NCBI GenBank assembly: GCA_963965975.1
Contig: OZ014421.1
Coordinates: 6,160,913 to 6,224,912 of the forward strand
Direction of reading: 5' to 3'
DNA: 64,000 nt
Source of the DNA: Xestospongia bergquistia
Taxonomy: Eukaryota; Porifera; Demospongiae; Haplosclerida; Petrosiidae
Shown here: piece after piece, positions 35,461 through 47,619 of the stretch
Position numbering within the stretch: position 1 is the stretch's first letter
Layout of the letters: the number at the start of each line of letters is the position of its first letter
The notes under the pieces: generated by a model
What the model was told of the DNA's origin: nothing
What the model saw: the letters and a program-made list of their open reading frames with translations, nothing else
Databases searched by the model: none
Position numbers and translations under genes: made by a program

Positions 35461-37502
35461 AAATTTGTCTCTCTCATCCGCACTCAAATTTTTTAGGCCA
35501 CTCCCAAACTTTGAATATTGTTACAAATTGATATGACTGAAATTAGCAAAGGTGTCTAGACTTTGTGATTAATATCTGCAGTACAAAGAGTTCATCTTCA
35601 AAAAGAAAGTTATTTTTAACTAAAAGTAAATATTTCAATCATAACATTATCCTTATAAGGCTATCACACATGTATCCTTCATGTAGTAGAGATAACAGTT
35701 ATGACACTATTGATACAAGCGAGTATCTTAGAGGTCATCCCATATGTGTACATGTGTAATGTACATCATGTACCTGTAGTCACATGACATGAAGTGGCAT
35801 TTCAATTTGAATAGCTAAGTAGCTTACTGCATCCTTACAAGAGGAGACAATACAACTCTCTCTTTTTGTCTTTCAGTAATGAGTTCTTATATATTGGGCT
35901 AATGGTCTTGAAGACTATTTACATTAATTACGTGTACAATACATGAGAGTTACATAATCTCTAGAAACCACTAGTACTATCATTTATTGTAATCATTATA
36001 GGAATGTCTTCATTATATTTGGGAAGATCACAATAGGGTTCTGTGTTGATAGCTAATTGTACTATCCCCACTACCTTATTGATGCTAGAGTGGCTAATTT
36101 TCATAACAGGCAATCTTGGAATGTAGGGGAGGGAAGTTGTGGTGGAAAGGGTCTGGTCTTGGAATTTTTTTGTTTTAAGTATGATAATGATATTTTTACT
36201 ACAGTAATATTGTCCAATCTATTGTACACACAAATTGACATTAATTTATGACTTTGTGGCAACTTTATCACCATCATATTATATTAGCAATATGTGAACA
36301 ATTTACAAATTTGTATGTGGTATGTGAACTATTTTCAATAATATTTAAAGCTACAAGTGAATTGTAAGATGATGTCATATGTGAATACCATATAAGTTAA
36401 AGTAAATATGAGGCATATATACTTATTAATGGTGTGCAGGCTGCTAATTCATGTAATTATAGGAATGTTAAGGTTCAAGGTCTACAATTCAGCATTAATT
36501 TCACAGTCTGTTATTAGATTAGCCCTGCCCACCTCTATGAATTAATAATGAGTTTTAGTTAAATTAGCGAAGCAGAAGCTTTGCCCACTGAGCGACGAAA
36601 GAGACTATTAACAGAGGGTGTATCAAGTTTTGACTCAGCAGTCAAGAAAGTTGGTATGTAATTTAAAAATAATAATTTGTATTGTAATAGATTTTTCAAA
36701 AAATGACCGCTTTTTCTTTTCTACCTTTTTCTTTGCGTTGTTGTAGTAGAATTATCAGGCCAGGGCAGTGCGTGTAAGCTGACTAAACTCACTATACCCC
36801 TGGCGCCTTCATTGTTGCAGTACTCCTTTTGAACAGAGGTCAGTAGATTATTAAGTAGGAAAAGATACATTGTACAATTTATTGCACTCATAGCATGTGT
36901 CAATTGTGTAAGTACCTATAATTCTTTGTTAAAACTCATCTCTTTCTCAACACTTGCACACCCTCTTTCTTTCATAAACTAAAACTTGACCCTCGCTTTT
37001 CTACAAATTATCTTCACTTTAATGTCAAGTATATCTACTTTATAAAGCTTTTTAAGAAACCTTACTTCGAATGCGTTATATTTTAATACTGGTATTTTGG
37101 ACAAGTCTAATGATGCACCTGGTTTTCTCCCTAATGTCCCTCCTGCTAAACCTAACATGTGCAAAAAAACTAGCCTTTTTGAGTTTTAATGTAAGGGCCC
37201 TGTAAAACATGGCAAAAAGAGGGAGTGTATTTGTTCTTTTTTTTAAACGATAATCTAATTCAATTTATTCATTCCTTTTTTTAACTCTTGAAGATTGTGT
37301 AGTTAAAGCACTTCAAAACCTGGCTAGTAAGAGATTCAAAGGATCCTATTGTTGATTGTACTAAAAGTGCTAGCACCAAAAGCAACAGACAGGCAGAGCG
37401 AGTGTTGTTGATCGTCAATTAGATTTCGGCACCCTATTCTGTTGGTGCCAGCTGTACTTGTAAGACATCTACTATTGCATGCTGGCCTTTATTTAGGACA
37501 AT
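35461..37502. other. Region between the pseudogene and Lhx3/4; one exon-like frame
   Basis: Mostly AT-rich with no supported gene. One plus-strand frame, at about 36569-36652, follows TTAG, reads EAEALPTERRKRLLTEGVSS and on to FDSAVKKV, and ends at GTATGT, a donor-like site. Its phase does not join to the Lhx3/4 first exon. It may be an exon of an unrecognised gene or chance. Confidence 0.35.
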
Positions 37503-40500
37503 ATGTCCTACCAAACCGCTGTTGTAGACAGTACTGGTCAAGTAACAAATAATACAGTTGATCCCTACCGTATTCAACAAGGAATGGCTATGTTAGTTCA
37601 ATCTCAATCTGCCCCTACAATTCCACTCCCTCAAGGCCAAGGGATGGCCATGTTGGTTCAATCCCAGTCTCCTCCCCAAACACAGGGGATGGCTATGTTG
37701 GTTCAGCCACAGACTACTCCATCAATCCCACTCCCTCAGACACCACAACCACACGAGTTTGTTACTCAGGATATCCACCAGTTGAGTTTAGCGTCACCTC
37801 AACAGCCAGGTAAGTTTGTTGACAGCAATATATAGAGAGAAAACAATTCAATATTGGAATTAGGGGTGGGACAGTTGCCATTATAATGTTTGTTAATCCC
37901 ATGATTTAGCTGAAGTTAGCGCCTTCTCACTTAGGAGGGGTGATACTAGTGTATTGTATTGGTGTAGTATATGATGAGGCTGTCCTTAAGGATGTTGTGA
38001 TGTGAATATGGCTTCCATTATAGTTAACCACCTGGTTTAAGTTTGGTTAAGTTTTTTATGGTCCGAAAAACATAAGTGCCCGCCCTTTGTGTACTGGTAA
38101 TTTCATTTGTGATGTAATTTTACAATTTAATATAGACTGAGAGAGCATTCTAGATTTGTGGTATGTATGAGAATAACACATGCTCTATGAATACTGAGAT
38201 CACTCTTAGGTAAGCTTCAGGGGCGGGTTTAGATGAATACTAAGATGCACTCTTGAGTAAGCTTAAAGGGTGGTTTAGATGGGAAGCCTCTTAGTTTGTC
38301 AAGGAAAAACCTATTCATTCTCAATAGTGGCCAGGTGGCCTCCACTCCTCCTTTCCTCTGTGCATGCGTTTATTAGTATTTCTTGAATTCAGCTTGAAAA
38401 CTATTAACAATTATCGTGTTTGTAGTTAAACATAGGGAGGGTAGATAAAGTTTGTCTCCAAAACAATAGTAATAGTACATAGTGTCTTGAACTGTGATAC
38501 ATAATAGTTAACTACAGTACTATATAGTGTGGTTAGTCCCATATAATTAACCTGATGTAAACAGTCTAGACGCTTGCATTTATTTACTTACCTATTTTAT
38601 AATGTACTATAATACAAAGCGATATAGTATAAATGTTAATTTAGTATAGTACTAAACACCAACAATAGTCAATTTCTTTTTCAAGAGATATGAATAAAGC
38701 TGTATTATAGTTGTGGGAAGTCTCCTCCACTCCTTTGTATTATATAATGTATATACTACTCCACCTTTGAAATACTCTCTAATCTGAAGGTGTCAAATTT
38801 TGATTGAGACGTGCCCGCCTTAGTCTAGCAGCTAGTAGTTGAGCGTATACATGACCTCTATCTATGTACCTTGATGTTATCTGTGTATATAGCTATCTAG
38901 TGTTGTGTGTATTCATTGTTGGCAACTCAGCATGCAGGCACATGTTGTTTAATATATGAAGTGTAAATGTTGTTTGCAAGTGTTGCCCATGTATCTGTAA
39001 ATAAGTGGTTGTCTTTTATTATGTAATTCTTTCAAAGTTTTTGTTTCTATTTTAGTTACAATAAACATTTGTGTTGTGTGTGTGTGAGTGCGTGAGTGTG
39101 TTTAGCTTTTAAATCACGCTATGTTCTATTGGAGAGGAAGTCCCAACCCAACTTAGTGTGAGGACTTAAAGAGCAGACTTAGCTTTTTGTAAAATTGTGC
39201 AATTTTCACAGCATTTAGTGCTTGAGAATGTTGATTTAACTAAACCCACACAAACAGTCTGGGAATGTTAGCCTGATTTTCGCACCTTTACAAGGTTTCT
39301 AATAATCCTTTTTACTCTCTGTTCCTAGAGAGATACTTGTGAGCCTTTTAGTACTGTCAGTTTCTGTCTCGCCTCCTCGTCTTCAAAGGGATGGGTCAAA
39401 GTACTGGATTAAGATAACCACACCTTAGAATGATATTATCTAACCTCTGTGTGAGAACCTTAGAATGATATTATCTGACCTTTGTGTGACTACAGTATGA
39501 AGATATCTGCACCTTAGAATGATATTATCTGACCTCTGTGTGATGTTAGCCCCCTTACTTTGTTTAAAACCAGGTGACAGATCACTGATTAGACCTGCTA
39601 TGTCTGATCTGAACGTTACTGGTTCCCATTCAGGGGTGATTGAAATAAATAGAACAGATGTTTCTTTCATTCAAAATTTCATTGGATTGCTTAACTTGTC
39701 AAGTATTTATATAGATGTTTAATGATCTTTAAACCTCACGTCTTGTCTAACAAAAAGGGATAAAATTTCTGAGAAGAGAGTTTGTTACTTGTTTCCCTGG
39801 GTCTATGTGCCGTTTAGAAACAAGCTTTCTTATTTTTTCAGTCGTTAAATTGTAAATTTACACTAGCCATTTGTTAAATTACTAACAAAATGATTTATAA
39901 CAATGTGAATTTCTTTTGTAATTAGTACATTTTGTAAGTTAAATGGACAAGAGTGTAACGGTATGTTGCACTTCAAATGTCAATAGCTATTTATGTCCTG
40001 TTTATTTCTCTCTCTGTCTCTCTCTCTAATGTAGCTACCATCCCGATGTGTGCTGGTTGTCAGACTACTATTGTAGATCGCTATATCTTAAGAGTCCAGG
40101 ACAAGTCGTGGCATGCTAAATGTTTAAGATGCTCTGATTGTCAGATACAATTGACAGACAAGTGTTACTCTCGAGGTGGTCAGGTCTTTTGCAAGGAAGA
40201 CTTTTCTCGGTAAGCTAATGCTGAAATAATTCTTGTCAATAATTGTTCTCACGAAGTTTAGAATGTAATTATAGATAACCTCTGATTTCTGATTACAATA
40301 AAATAACTAGAGAATATTTATTAAGTTTTGAATTCCCACTTGATTGTGTACAAACTTAACTTTCTCTGTTAAAGGCAACTGTGAGTGGTTTTACAGCTCT
40401 TGGCCTTTTTAGTGCCTTTTAGCGCCTTAACCACCTCTCTAGTATTATCTGTAGTAGGGTCAAAAATGTGTTTTTTGTTAATGAGAAAACTTAAAACTCT

Positions 40501-41283
40501 ATGCTCTGCCCTCCTTATCATGTTTGAGACCACACCATGTCATATGAGAGAGATTCTAGGTATTGTTGGATATACTATGGAGGATGTTGCTGCAAGAGTC
40601 TATTATGTCCTTTGGCTAATAAATATTTACTAAAAACTTAAAAACTCTATGCTCTGCCCTCCTTATCATGTTTGAGACCACACCATGTCACATGAGATTC
40701 TAGGTATTGTTGGATATACTGTGGAGGATGTTGCTGCAAGAGTCTATTATGTCCTTTGGCTAATAAATATTTACTAAAAACTTATCTGCCCTCCTTATCT
40801 GATTTGAGACCACACCATGTCACATGGGATTCTAGGTATTGTGGTATACAGTGGAGGGATGTTGCCAGAGTCTATTATGTATAAGGATAGCTTACTCTGT
40901 AGTGGTAACTATGAATATTGTTGCCTTGATTTTGTTAGTAATAACAAAAAAAGGAATGAGTGTTTTTCAACTATTATATTATATTATTATTATTATTATA
41001 TTAAGAGCTGACATAAGAATGTGTTTCTTACTATCTTGAACTTTAGAGTTGATTCCTCATCTATTGAGTTACCTTGATATTACAGTCACTATTAATTAAA
41101 TTATCTTATTATCCAGGTGTCCTGTAACACATCATTCGTTTTTTTTAGCGTTTAGCTAATCAATTTTTTAACCCCAAGATTTAAATTTTGGATGAAGACA
41201 TTGTTAAATAGTTATGGGTTAATTTGTCATTGCTAAAGCTGTAGTTGATACAATAGAGATGTCTGTAAATGTAAAGTCATAAC

Positions 41284-41330
<47 letters not shown>

Positions 41331-44300
41331 GGTGCTCCAACTGTTACAATTTATACTCATTAATACTCCAGTCTTGTTAAATAGAGGGTGTTGATTGAGT
41401 CTCCAATTGAATATTAAGATACAATCTTTTAATTGTGTATATTGTATGTGAATCTGTGAAGAGCATATTGTTAGGCATTATCTCTGCATTGTACTTGTAC
41501 TGGTATTGTTAATAGTATTTTATGATATTGGATTTCAATTGATTGTGTAAGCTATGCAATAGTTAAAATATCTATGATAAATTCGTTACAGGAAATGTTT
41601 ACATAATATTGTCTTTCAATTAAAAAGAGATGAATGTGTGTTGAATTTGGAGAGGTGGAAAGAGATCTATCTGTCTGTGGATGGATGGTGTGTGTCTCTG
41701 TGTGCGCACGTGCCGCATGTGAGCGTGAGTGTGATTGTGATCATCAGCAAGTGGGTTGGCGATTGCATGTGCGCCTTTTTGCCCACCTGCGACCTAGTTG
41801 GTGTACAAAAACAGTTTGTATAGGTACTAAAAAAAATATGTCATCAGATTTGCACAGCCTTGTAAGGTATCATGGATACTATAATAGAATTCATGTGTGA
41901 ACCCTGCTGTTGTGTAAAAAGGTGGGATCCTGACTGGAGCCTTCTTAGTTGTGTGGCTTCATATTGGGGGAGCTAATACTTCAGTTCTACCAGGGGACCA
42001 CACAATTATCATAACTGTCTAGACTACTATTAAGATTGCTTTTGAAGTATTAAAGTTGAGAAATAGTGTATGTTCTTGTAAATAAGGAAGAATTTGTGGC
42101 TTAATGCGTTGTTACAAATGATGATAGAGTGAAACCTCTTTATAACAGACACTGTCTTTAGTGCAAAGGAACACAAAGACACCTAATGTGGGTATTAATA
42201 AGTTACATTGAATCTTGAGGTTTCCTTAATTTGCAAGTAACCAGCTTTGTATGAATCTGTACAAGTAGACTTGCTAGATACACACACACACACACACATG
42301 TCCTTCCACCTTTCCAACTTAACAGAACATTCATCTTTATCATACAATGAATGTATTATGTATTATGTAAATATTTCCTGGAACCAATTTGTCATAGGAA
42401 TGTATTACATTGTCATATTTATCATAGCATTCAACTCTCTCTCTTTCTTTAAATTTGTATGAATTTATGTACAATTATGTCTCAATGTTTCCTCTGTCGT
42501 ATTACTTGAAACAAATTCATCAGATTCTCACTTGTCATTACATGTACTCTTAATGTGTATTCTAACAATTTTTTCCACTTCTTCCTAGGAGATTTGGGAC
42601 GAAATGTGCCGGCTGTCATCAACCTATTCCTCCCACTCAGGTTGTCAGAAGAGCTCAAGATAACGTCTATCACCTCCAATGTTTTGCTTGCTTCATTTGT
42701 CAACGTCAGTTATCAACTGGAGATGAGTTTTATCTCATGGATGATCGAAAACTGGTTTGTAAAGCAGATTACGAAGCTGCTAAAGCTCGAGGTAAGAGAA
42801 CTTCCTACTGAGTAAGTTAAATCTGGTAAATAAGTTGTCTTTCTTTCAACTTGTTACTAATTTGTTAAATAATAAATAATAAAGTGGGCAGATAAACTCA
42901 GTAATTTGATACACTAGTAATGGCCTCTTACCAACTCCCATTACTTTCTTAGCAAAGAAGTGGACAACCTCTCTTATGTACATTTAAGTCAGTGAGTGGA
43001 AATGGTCAGTTCATTTAGTTTAGTATCTGTATTATCAATCAATTTTTAACGTGGAAACGCTTTTGTGTATACAGCTTTGAAGTCTTTATAAACGAGTTTA
43101 CAAGTGTAGTGTGTTATATCCTAGTGAGAATTATAGTAGAATATAACCTACCCATCTGGCCTGTGATAATTTACTACCTGGCCATAGTTGTTGTAAGCAA
43201 CTGGATGAACTATTTGTTGTTACCCCTTGTATGCCTCTACTAAGTTCATGCCTGTGATAATGGTGACCATTTATTAGATTCGTACCTGCACTGATAATGG
43301 TGGCGCACTTCGTGCCTGCAATAACAGTGTTGTACGTCTGTTAGATTTATGCCTGCAATAACAATGGAACTTTTATTCTAATTAATGCATGCAGTTATGT
43401 CTTTTGAAGTTATACTTTGCATTAAATTAGAATTGTAAAGTACAAACAAGTTTTAATTCTGTGTTTCCTTGTGAAGTGGCGAAAGGGAAGACAGGCATTC
43501 CTGACAGGTGGCAAGCTTAACTGTGACCCACCTTTGTGTTGTGTTAGTGGAGTTAATTGGCATTTGTTAAAATTTGATTGATGTAGTGGAATATGTAAAG
43601 TGCATTGACATAAGAAAGTGTTATCCTCAGCTAGCTGAAGAAAATTTAAACGTCTTGGGACACTTTATTTGATGAATGGATGTATGGATGGATATGCAGA
43701 TGTGTGAATTGATCGATATGTAAATGGTTAGATTGATGTGGTGCCAAACTCTGATCATACAAAGGAATAATATCTATTAGTGGTATAGACAATCGCTACT
43801 TTGTTCTTACATAACAAAGAATTGTGATATGGTAGATCTTGTAACACTTCACATATTGATTAATAGTTCTGTTGCTAAGGCAACATAACAGTAGGTATTC
43901 TCACTGATATTTCATGACCAATGAATGAATTTATATGTTAAGCTTTACAGTTTTTGCTACTTTGAAATGGGAACAGCTGCCTGTTTCTGAATGTTAACGA
44001 CTGTCGTCATTGATATTATTTTAATCGCTGATACTCTGCCTGTTATCATGTTAGAAAAATACTAGCTAGATGGTTTACCATCATGGCTTTGTTGTTGAGT
44101 ATCATTGTGGTTTGAGCTGGGATACTCCTTATGTCAGAGATTAGCACAATCAACACATGCTGTCAATACTGTCTACTATTTTGTATGATTTGTCAACGCT
44201 CTGTCCTTATAATACTTCATTTAACTTGATATTCAAATTACCAACAATACATCACCTGATATTGGGCTGTTGACATCACTCTTAACTTTGTGTGGTTTGA

Positions 44301-46224
44301 AGCCACAACATGCTATGGCCCAACCCTACAGTATGTTAGAACCTTTGGGTAGGCATGCCCTACAGTCACACCTCATCTTATTGCAACAGCGCTTCAACGT
44401 AACACCTATACTTAATTGGAGAGGTTGTGCTGTGGTTTATAATGTAGTAAATTTTGGCGCCATTTTTGATATGGGTGGGCCTGTTTGTGTGCAATCACAA
44501 TATGTAATAGGATATTGTGAATGCCATGTCATTAACCTCACACAGACTGTGTCATGTTAAAATGTCAATTATTTGGTAAATGTCACATATAGTGAACCCT
44601 GGATTTGTTTTGGTGATAACAATGCTTTGTTGAACAGTTTATGGTTAATAGAATTTGTCTATTACATCTAATCTATGTTGTAGTATAGTATGTTTTAATG
44701 TTCATATGAATTGTTGACCTTGTAAGCTTTTTTATTATAATTTATTTTCTTATCAGCTTGCTTGTGTTCTCCATTTTATTCCATTTTAGTATTAGGATAT
44801 CAAAATTTACAAATGATATTAGTGTCAGTGTACATTTCAATAAATGAATTACTCTCATCACCTACTCTCACTTCACTGTTGGTTGGGCTGGTTGAGTATG
44901 ATTGATCAATGTTTTAGTTATCTTTAAGACGTCTTTGAGCAACAATCTTTAACTCTAGCAAATTATAGCTATTTTAAAGATTTTTTTATTCTACCATGAG
45001 AGAAATGCCTGGAGTGATCTTTGCTTAAAGTGAAAGCCCTTAATCTCCATATATTACACTTGTAAATCGGTCTTTTTATTTATCGGGTTTCTGAGAAACT
45101 CTGAATTGTTATAGTTGATGGTAAACCATCAAAGTGGGCAGTACGTTAGGTTGTGGTTGAGCACATAATATGAAGTGTTATTTCTGTAGCTGTGCAGGTC
45201 TTTAGTTAAATCCCAAGTTGTTTATATAGTCCTAATCTCTGTGGTATTAGAAGTAGTTAGGTAGAAACCTTTTGAAAATATGACATGTGTGTGACATGGA
45301 AAAAAATTATTTTTTTAATGACTCCTGTATATGATACAAAAAAATCATATTTACTTAAAGTTTATTCTGTAATATTGAACAGTGTATTATTGGTGAATTT
45401 AGTAAATCATGGAGTCCACCACTGGTGATACAATAACACTTACACACACACACACACACACACAAAGTGATGATGGTATTTTTATTAATGTTCATAGTCT
45501 GTTTCTTTGGAATTGAAAGAAATCAACAAACTGTCCCCAATAGTTCTTTGATCTCTGTAAATGTACTTATATGTTTTGTCTGAGGTCTTTTTGATGCAAG
45601 ACAGCTGCTATTTAACTTATGTAATCTCTTTTCTTACTTTAGCTGATGGAAGTCAGAAACGTCCCAGGACTACCATAACTCAAAAGCAGTTGGACATTTT
45701 GAAGGCAGCTTACAACATTAGCCCCAAACCATCACGCCATGTTCGACAACAGTTATCAGATGAGACTGGTTTAGACATGAGGGTAGTTCAAGTGTGGTTT
45801 CAAAATAAACGTGCTAAAGATAAAAGAATGAAAAAAGACGATAGCACTGCAGACACTCCTGGGGAGTACGGGGATGAGTACGGGGATATTAGTCTCGGTA
45901 ATGAGGTGACGACTCCTACTAGTGCTGGACCTAGTGGTTCTCATCAGATGCATTGTTCCAGCGAACTCCAGGGACAATTTGTCATGCAAGGTCTGTGGAA
46001 TGTGGAGGATGTCTTATGAATATTATTGTAAAGAATTTGTAACATTTATAACCCCCCCCCTCTTTGTCTGTCTCTATCTCTGTCTCTCTCTGTCTCTCTC
46101 TCTCTCTCTAGATACAGTCATCCCTGACATGCCAATTTCAATCGCTGAAGGAGTCTCAGAACAGATTCCGGAAGAAGGTTCGGAACAAACCACAATGTTG
46201 GTTGCACATACCACTAGTGCATAA
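37503..46224 (+). CDS. Lhx3/4: LIM-homeobox transcription factor, Lhx3/4 class
   Basis: Nuclear DNA-binding regulator. Five exons: 37503-37809, 40035-40209, 42589-42791, 45643-45990, 46112-46224. Splice phases all agree and give 381 residues. Residues 1-102 are Gln/Pro-rich with three copies of [14 protein letters not shown]1 (about 108-160) and LIM2 (about 167-225) each keep the zinc ligands C-x2-C-x17-H-x2-C ... C-x2-C ... C-x2-D. LIM2 reads [20 protein letters not shown] and [11 protein letters not shown], and the homeodomain (about 232-293) reads [59 protein letters not shown]. These match the vertebrate Lhx3/Lhx4 consensus better than Lhx1/5 or Islet. The recognition helix has WFQNKR where WFQNRR is usual. 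The homeodomain has no intron. The ATG lies 6 bases after an acceptor-like TTTATTTAG, so a 5' untranslated exon is likely. The donor at 45991 is GTCTGT, which is weak. Confidence 0.93.
39410..39545. repeat. Short tandem repeat in Lhx3/4 intron 1
   Basis: CCTTAGAATGATATTATCTG followed by ACCTCTGTGTGA recurs three to four times with small spacers. It is intronic and no function is seen. Confidence 0.7.
40485..40885. repeat. Tandem repeat, about 150 bp x 3, Lhx3/4 intron 2
   Basis: Three units containing CCTCCTTATCATGTTTGAGA, CCACACCATGTCA, TTCTAGGTATTG and GAGTCTATTATGT. The third unit is shorter and more diverged. Apparent open frames over this stretch are repeat artefacts. Confidence 0.8.
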
Positions 46225-46763
46225 TGGATAATGATATTATTATACTAGTGTCTACTAAAGCATAACTTTAACTTGTAGCCTTATGAGCAATTGAGTGCGT
46301 TTTGTGTTTTTCCATTCAAATTAGTCCTACTGGGTTGCGATTTATTAATTTACAATTATTATTGATCTCTCACAGTATCCCTTTTTTTGTTATGACCACC
46401 AATGGCCACCAAAGATCGAATAGCAACATTTCACAGTTTCTTTTAGATTTTTCATTTGTAGTTTGAATTTATTTATGAATACAGTACTATGGATTGTGGC
46501 TGTATTGTTTCTCCCTCTTTTTTTACCTTTTCTTTCTCACCTAAAATAACAGCTTTTTTCTTAAACATTTTTCAACTAATTAATTTTGATATTTTTGCAT
46601 CATTGATCACCATATTCTTTTCTTGTTATTATAATCCAATACTATTTGTCCACCATACAATCCTTTAATTTTTGTGTATTCTGATTTTTTCACCACCATT
46701 ATTAACATTTGATTGCCCCCCATTTTTCTTTCAATTTAATCGTTGAGTTTGAGTTATTCATTT

Positions 46764-46769
46764 AATAAA
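46764..46769 (+). terminator. Candidate poly(A) signal of Lhx3/4
   Basis: An AATAAA about 540 bases after the Lhx3/4 stop codon and 40 bases before the ACADM promoter motifs. It is the best hexamer in the interval, but hexamers arise often in AT-rich DNA. Confidence 0.4.
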
Positions 46770-46807
46770 TCTATTTATAGGAACTTTTATATGCAGCTGG
46801 TGGAATT

Positions 46808-46840
46808 GGGCGGGTTTTATTGGGGGTGTGGCTATAATGT
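46808..46840 (+). promoter_or_regulatory. Probable ACADM copy 1 promoter motifs
   Basis: About 80-110 bases before the ACADM start are GGGCGGG (GC box), TTTTATTGGGGG (contains an inverted CCAAT) and GGGTGTGG (GT box), then TATAAT. The same string is kept exactly in front of copy 2, while flanking bases differ, which supports function. Confidence 0.55.
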
Positions 46841-46915
46841 ATAATTTAGAAGTATAAACCACGTGTCAATATACTATCGTTAAATAATTATCACTTTTGA
46901 CCTTCCGGAGTGAGA

Positions 46916-47583
46916 ATGGCGTCTCTATTCAGACAAGTGAGGCGTTTTCCTTTGCTAAACTATCGGCTTAAAGTAACCTCTAGAGCTTCAAGTGGAGGTA
47001 TTGGGTTTGGTAAGTAATATAATTTTTATTGTATTTTATAATATTACTCTATTTATTATTGATTGTGTTATTAACATAATCAAATGTATTGTAGAAAGAC
47101 CATTTGTAGTAAAAAATGAACATCCCACAGGCCCACACATCATGCTTGCAATATGCCTGAAGATTCAAAGTCTCATGATCTTTAAGATTGTTTATCGAGC
47201 CACACCTCCAAATATAAACGTTATGCAACAACCATAGATGTTAGAGTAAATAATTTATTGATGCAACAAAAGACTCACTTCCTGCCATGCCTCTCCTTTT
47301 CTTATTAATTATGATCTTTAAAGACTTTTATTAATAGATTTAACACCAGAACAAAAGGAATACCAAGAGACAGCTAGGCGTTTTGCACAAGATGAAATCA
47401 TCCCTGTAGCAGCTGATTATGATAAATCTGGCGAAGTCAGTAGATATATTACTAATGTACTTATAATGTCTGCTCCTTTAGTTTCCTTGGCCTGTTATTA
47501 AAAAGGCTTGGGAAATTGGGCTAATGAATGTGCGTGTTCCACAAGAATATGGTATGATCACATGACAATCACATGTAGTTAGG

Positions 47584-47619
<36 letters not shown>

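Noticed and set aside
44270..44560. 96-residue frame in Lhx3/4 intron 3
   Set aside because: No similarity that I recognise; intronic, with no splice sites that fit.
45991..46019. Read-through end of Lhx3/4 exon 4 (stop at 46017-46019)
   Set aside because: Possible as an alternative end, but splicing at 45990 to 46112 keeps phase and the next exon has a clean frame and acceptor. The ACADM duplication also preserved that last exon's frame.
47092..47236. Possible extra exon in ACADM intron 1 (ends AACAACCATAG)
   Set aside because: Copy 2 has base insertions in the same stretch that change the frame, and joining it would break the conserved D-L-T-P-E-Q start of the mature enzyme.
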